Below are positions 22,890-24,458 of a DNA stretch of 24,458 bases, piece after piece. Within the stretch, counting starts at the first letter, position 1; each line of letters starts with the position of its first letter. The translations under genes and the position numbers were made by a program. The stretch covers positions 1 through 24,458 of the forward strand of contig JAJQGZ010000227.1 in the NCBI GenBank assembly GCA_021200075.1, written 5' to 3'. This stretch comes from Clostridiales bacterium. GTDB taxonomy: Bacteria; Bacillota; Clostridia; Oscillospirales; Acutalibacteraceae. The notes below the pieces were generated by a model. That model did not search any database. It saw only the letters and a program-made list of their open reading frames with translations, and was not told the DNA's origin.

Positions 22890-23774
22890 ATGACAAACGG
22901 TATAATTTTGAAAGGTATCGGCGGTTTCTACTATGTGGAAACCGCCGACGGCATATTTGAATGTAAGGCACGGGGTATTTTCAGAAAAAAGAATATTACC
23001 CCTCTTGTCGGTGACAGAGTACGCATCTCCGTTAATGAAAATGCGGAAAATACAATTGATGAAATTATGCAGAGGAAGAATTTTCTCATTCGTCCTCCGC
23101 TTGCAAATATCGACACACTTTTCGTGGTTTCGTCAATGGTAAGTCCCGCCGTCAACACTTTTGTTATTGACAGGCTTGTCGCCGTTGCAGAACACAGGGA
23201 AATCGAGCCTGTTATTGTGTTTACCAAAACCGATATTGACCCTGATTATAAAGAATATTATAATATTTATTCAAAAGCCGGGTTTAAAACAATTGTATGT
23301 GACAATACGGCATCCGGCGGTGTTGATGAAATCAGAGAGCTTTTAAAGGGCGAAACAAGCGCTTTTACAGGCAATACGGGTGTTGGCAAGTCTACGCTCA
23401 TAAACTTGATTGAGCCGTCTCTCTCGCTTGCTACGGGGCAGACAAGCAGTAAGTTCGGTAGAGGAAGACACACGACACGGCATTATGAGCTTTTCAAAAT
23501 TTGCGGCGGATATGTTGCGGATACCCCTGGATTTTCCGTTCTCGATATTGAAAAGGGCGAGACTATTCGCAAAGAAGAGCTTGCATATTGCTTCAGAGAA
23601 TTTGTACCGTATCTTGATGAATGCCGTTTTGCGGTGAACTGTTCTCATATAAACGATAAGGGTTGCGCTGTAAAAAAAGCGGTGGAGGACGGCATAATTT
23701 CTCAAAGCAGGCATAACAGCTATGTTCAAATGTATAATGAAATAAAGGATATTAAGGAGTGGGAACGCAGATGA
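22890..23774 (+). CDS. rsgA: Ribosome small-subunit GTPase RsgA
   Basis: A circularly permuted GTPase that checks late 30S assembly and is phosphorylated by PrkC in B. subtilis (there called CpgA). The 294 residues show the N-terminal OB-fold (about 1-65), then G4 TKTD (112-115), G1 GNTGVGKS (161-168), G3 DTPG (211-214), in the permuted order, and a zinc knuckle Cys245, Cys251, His253, Cys259 near the C-terminus. ATG 22890 follows the prkC stop by three bases, with GGAG (22877-22880) inside the end of prkC. It overlaps thiN by four bases. Confidence 0.97.
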   Translation: MTNGIILKGIGGFYYVETADGIFECKARGIFRKKNITPLVGDRVRISVNENAENTIDEIMQRKNFLIRPPLANIDTLFVVSSMVSPAVNTFVIDRLVAVAEHREIEPVIVFTKTDIDPDYKEYYNIYSKAGFKTIVCDNTASGGVDEIRELLKGETSAFTGNTGVGKSTLINLIEPSLSLATGQTSSKFGRGRHTTRHYELFKICGGYVADTPGFSVLDIEKGETIRKEELAYCFREFVPYLDECRFAVNCSHINDKGCAVKKAVEDGIISQSRHNSYVQMYNEIKDIKEWERR

Positions 23775-24403
23775 GAAACTGTATAATAATTTCCGGCTCA
23801 CCCGAAAGTGATATTGATTATTACAATAATTATATTACCGACAGCTTCATAATCGCCGCCGACAGCGGTTGGGAAAAGTGCGAAAAGCTCGGTATAAAAT
23901 ATGATTTGCTGATTGGCGATTTTGACTCCTCCGCAAAACCAGATACCGACTGTGAAACCATTGTTCTCCCTGTTAGGAAAAATGATACTGACACTTTTTA
24001 TTGTGCCAAGGAAGCAATTAAAAGAGGCTTTGACAATATTCTCATTCTTGGCGGTATCGGTTCAAGAATTGACCATACATATACAAATATTCTTGCGCTT
24101 AATTTCTGTGCCGACAGGGGAGTAAAAGCCTGTTTGCTTGACAGATACAATAAAATAACCGTTCTCACCGATGATACGATTATAGAAAAAGGCGAGTATC
24201 TGCATTTTTCCCTGTTCTCTTTGTTCGGCAGCTGCGAGGGTCTCACAACACGGGGTACTCAATATGATCTTACGGATTATACCCTTACCGCAGATTGTCC
24301 GCTTGCGCAGAGTAATTCGTTTAAAGATGACAGGATTGAAATTAAATTTAAAAGCGGAAAAATTTTATTTATTCAAAGTAACGACTCACCTTATTCTTCA
24401 TAG
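23771..24403 (+). CDS. thiN: Thiamine diphosphokinase
   Basis: Transfers pyrophosphate from ATP to thiamine to make the cofactor thiamine diphosphate. The 210-residue protein has the family motifs AADSGW (29-34), the catalytic acidic cluster GDFDS (49-53), KNDTDT (70-75) and GGIGSRIDH (94-102), followed by the C-terminal beta-sandwich that binds thiamine (GEYLHFSLFSLFGSCEGLTTRG). ATG 23771 overlaps the rsgA stop (ATGA). GTG 23759 is possible but would lie inside the AAGGAG ribosome binding site (23754-23759). In B. subtilis rpe stands between rsgA and thiN; here it does not. No TPP riboswitch is seen, consistent with a constitutive housekeeping position. Nothing recognisable follows in 24404-24458. 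Confidence 0.95.
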   Translation: MRNCIIISGSPESDIDYYNNYITDSFIIAADSGWEKCEKLGIKYDLLIGDFDSSAKPDTDCETIVLPVRKNDTDTFYCAKEAIKRGFDNILILGGIGSRIDHTYTNILALNFCADRGVKACLLDRYNKITVLTDDTIIEKGEYLHFSLFSLFGSCEGLTTRGTQYDLTDYTLTADCPLAQSNSFKDDRIEIKFKSGKILFIQSNDSPYSS

Positions 24404-24458
24404 TATGTATTAAAGAAAATATCGCAAAGGTATTTTTCGTAAATGCAGTGAACAGAAG

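Noticed and set aside
23759..24403. GTG start at 23759 for thiN
   Set aside because: The codon overlaps the best SD (AAGGAG 23754-23759); ATG 23771 with the ATGA overlap to rsgA fits better.
1..24458. Defence system, prophage, insertion sequence or CRISPR array
   Set aside because: No transposase, integrase, phage, Cas or nuclease-type genes and no spaced repeats are present; the genes are housekeeping, sugar use and surface proteins.

Overview
The window is chromosomal DNA from a member of the Clostridia (Bacillota), most likely of the Ruminococcus/Oscillospirales type. This is inferred from three things: the gene order around priA-def-fmt-prkC, a CD1247-type acidic zinc-ribbon protein, and surface proteins built from Fn3, beta-helix and BspA-like LRR modules. 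The DNA is moderately AT-rich and every real gene lies on the + strand. No species can be named from sequence alone. I see no rRNA, tRNA, CRISPR array, phage or insertion sequence.

Layout. 1-2059: a terminator of an upstream unit, a strong promoter, then a decayed gene for a secreted cysteine-peptidase/Fn3 protein, then tandem repeats. 2077-4669: rpsU with its own promoter and terminator, aroQ (type II dehydroquinase), efp, a CD1247-like protein and a small lipoprotein. 4741-8605: a sugar-uptake transcription unit of promoter, GPH-family symporter, glycoside hydrolase family 2 enzyme and terminator. 8676-24403: a long housekeeping run from a strong promoter: yicC, remA, gmk, rpoZ, priA, def, [broken beta-helix surface protein], fmt, a YugP-type membrane zinc peptidase, rsmB, [broken rlmN], a PP2C phosphatase, a PASTA-domain Ser/Thr kinase, rsgA and thiN.

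How they fit together. The long run mirrors the Bacillus subtilis yloC-thiN cluster and joins nucleotide supply (Gmk), RNA polymerase omega, replication restart (PriA), N-terminal formyl-Met handling (Fmt and Def), rRNA modification (RsmB and RlmN), ribosome assembly (RsgA) and cell-wall-responsive phosphorylation (PrpC/PrkC). It lacks coaBC and rpe at their usual places and has gained a YugP-type peptidase and a surface-protein gene.

The main unusual feature is decay. Three genes (173-1949, 13554-16029, 18926-19965) each carry several inactivating lesions, while about 17 kb of neighbouring genes are intact, including genes with equally long A-runs. In rlmN the methyl-carrying catalytic cysteine is also replaced by tyrosine, so that gene is very probably truly dead and not just mis-sequenced. 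I did not find a clearly new multi-gene system. The most original non-coding signal is a possible H-type pseudoknot directly before the rpoZ ribosome binding site.
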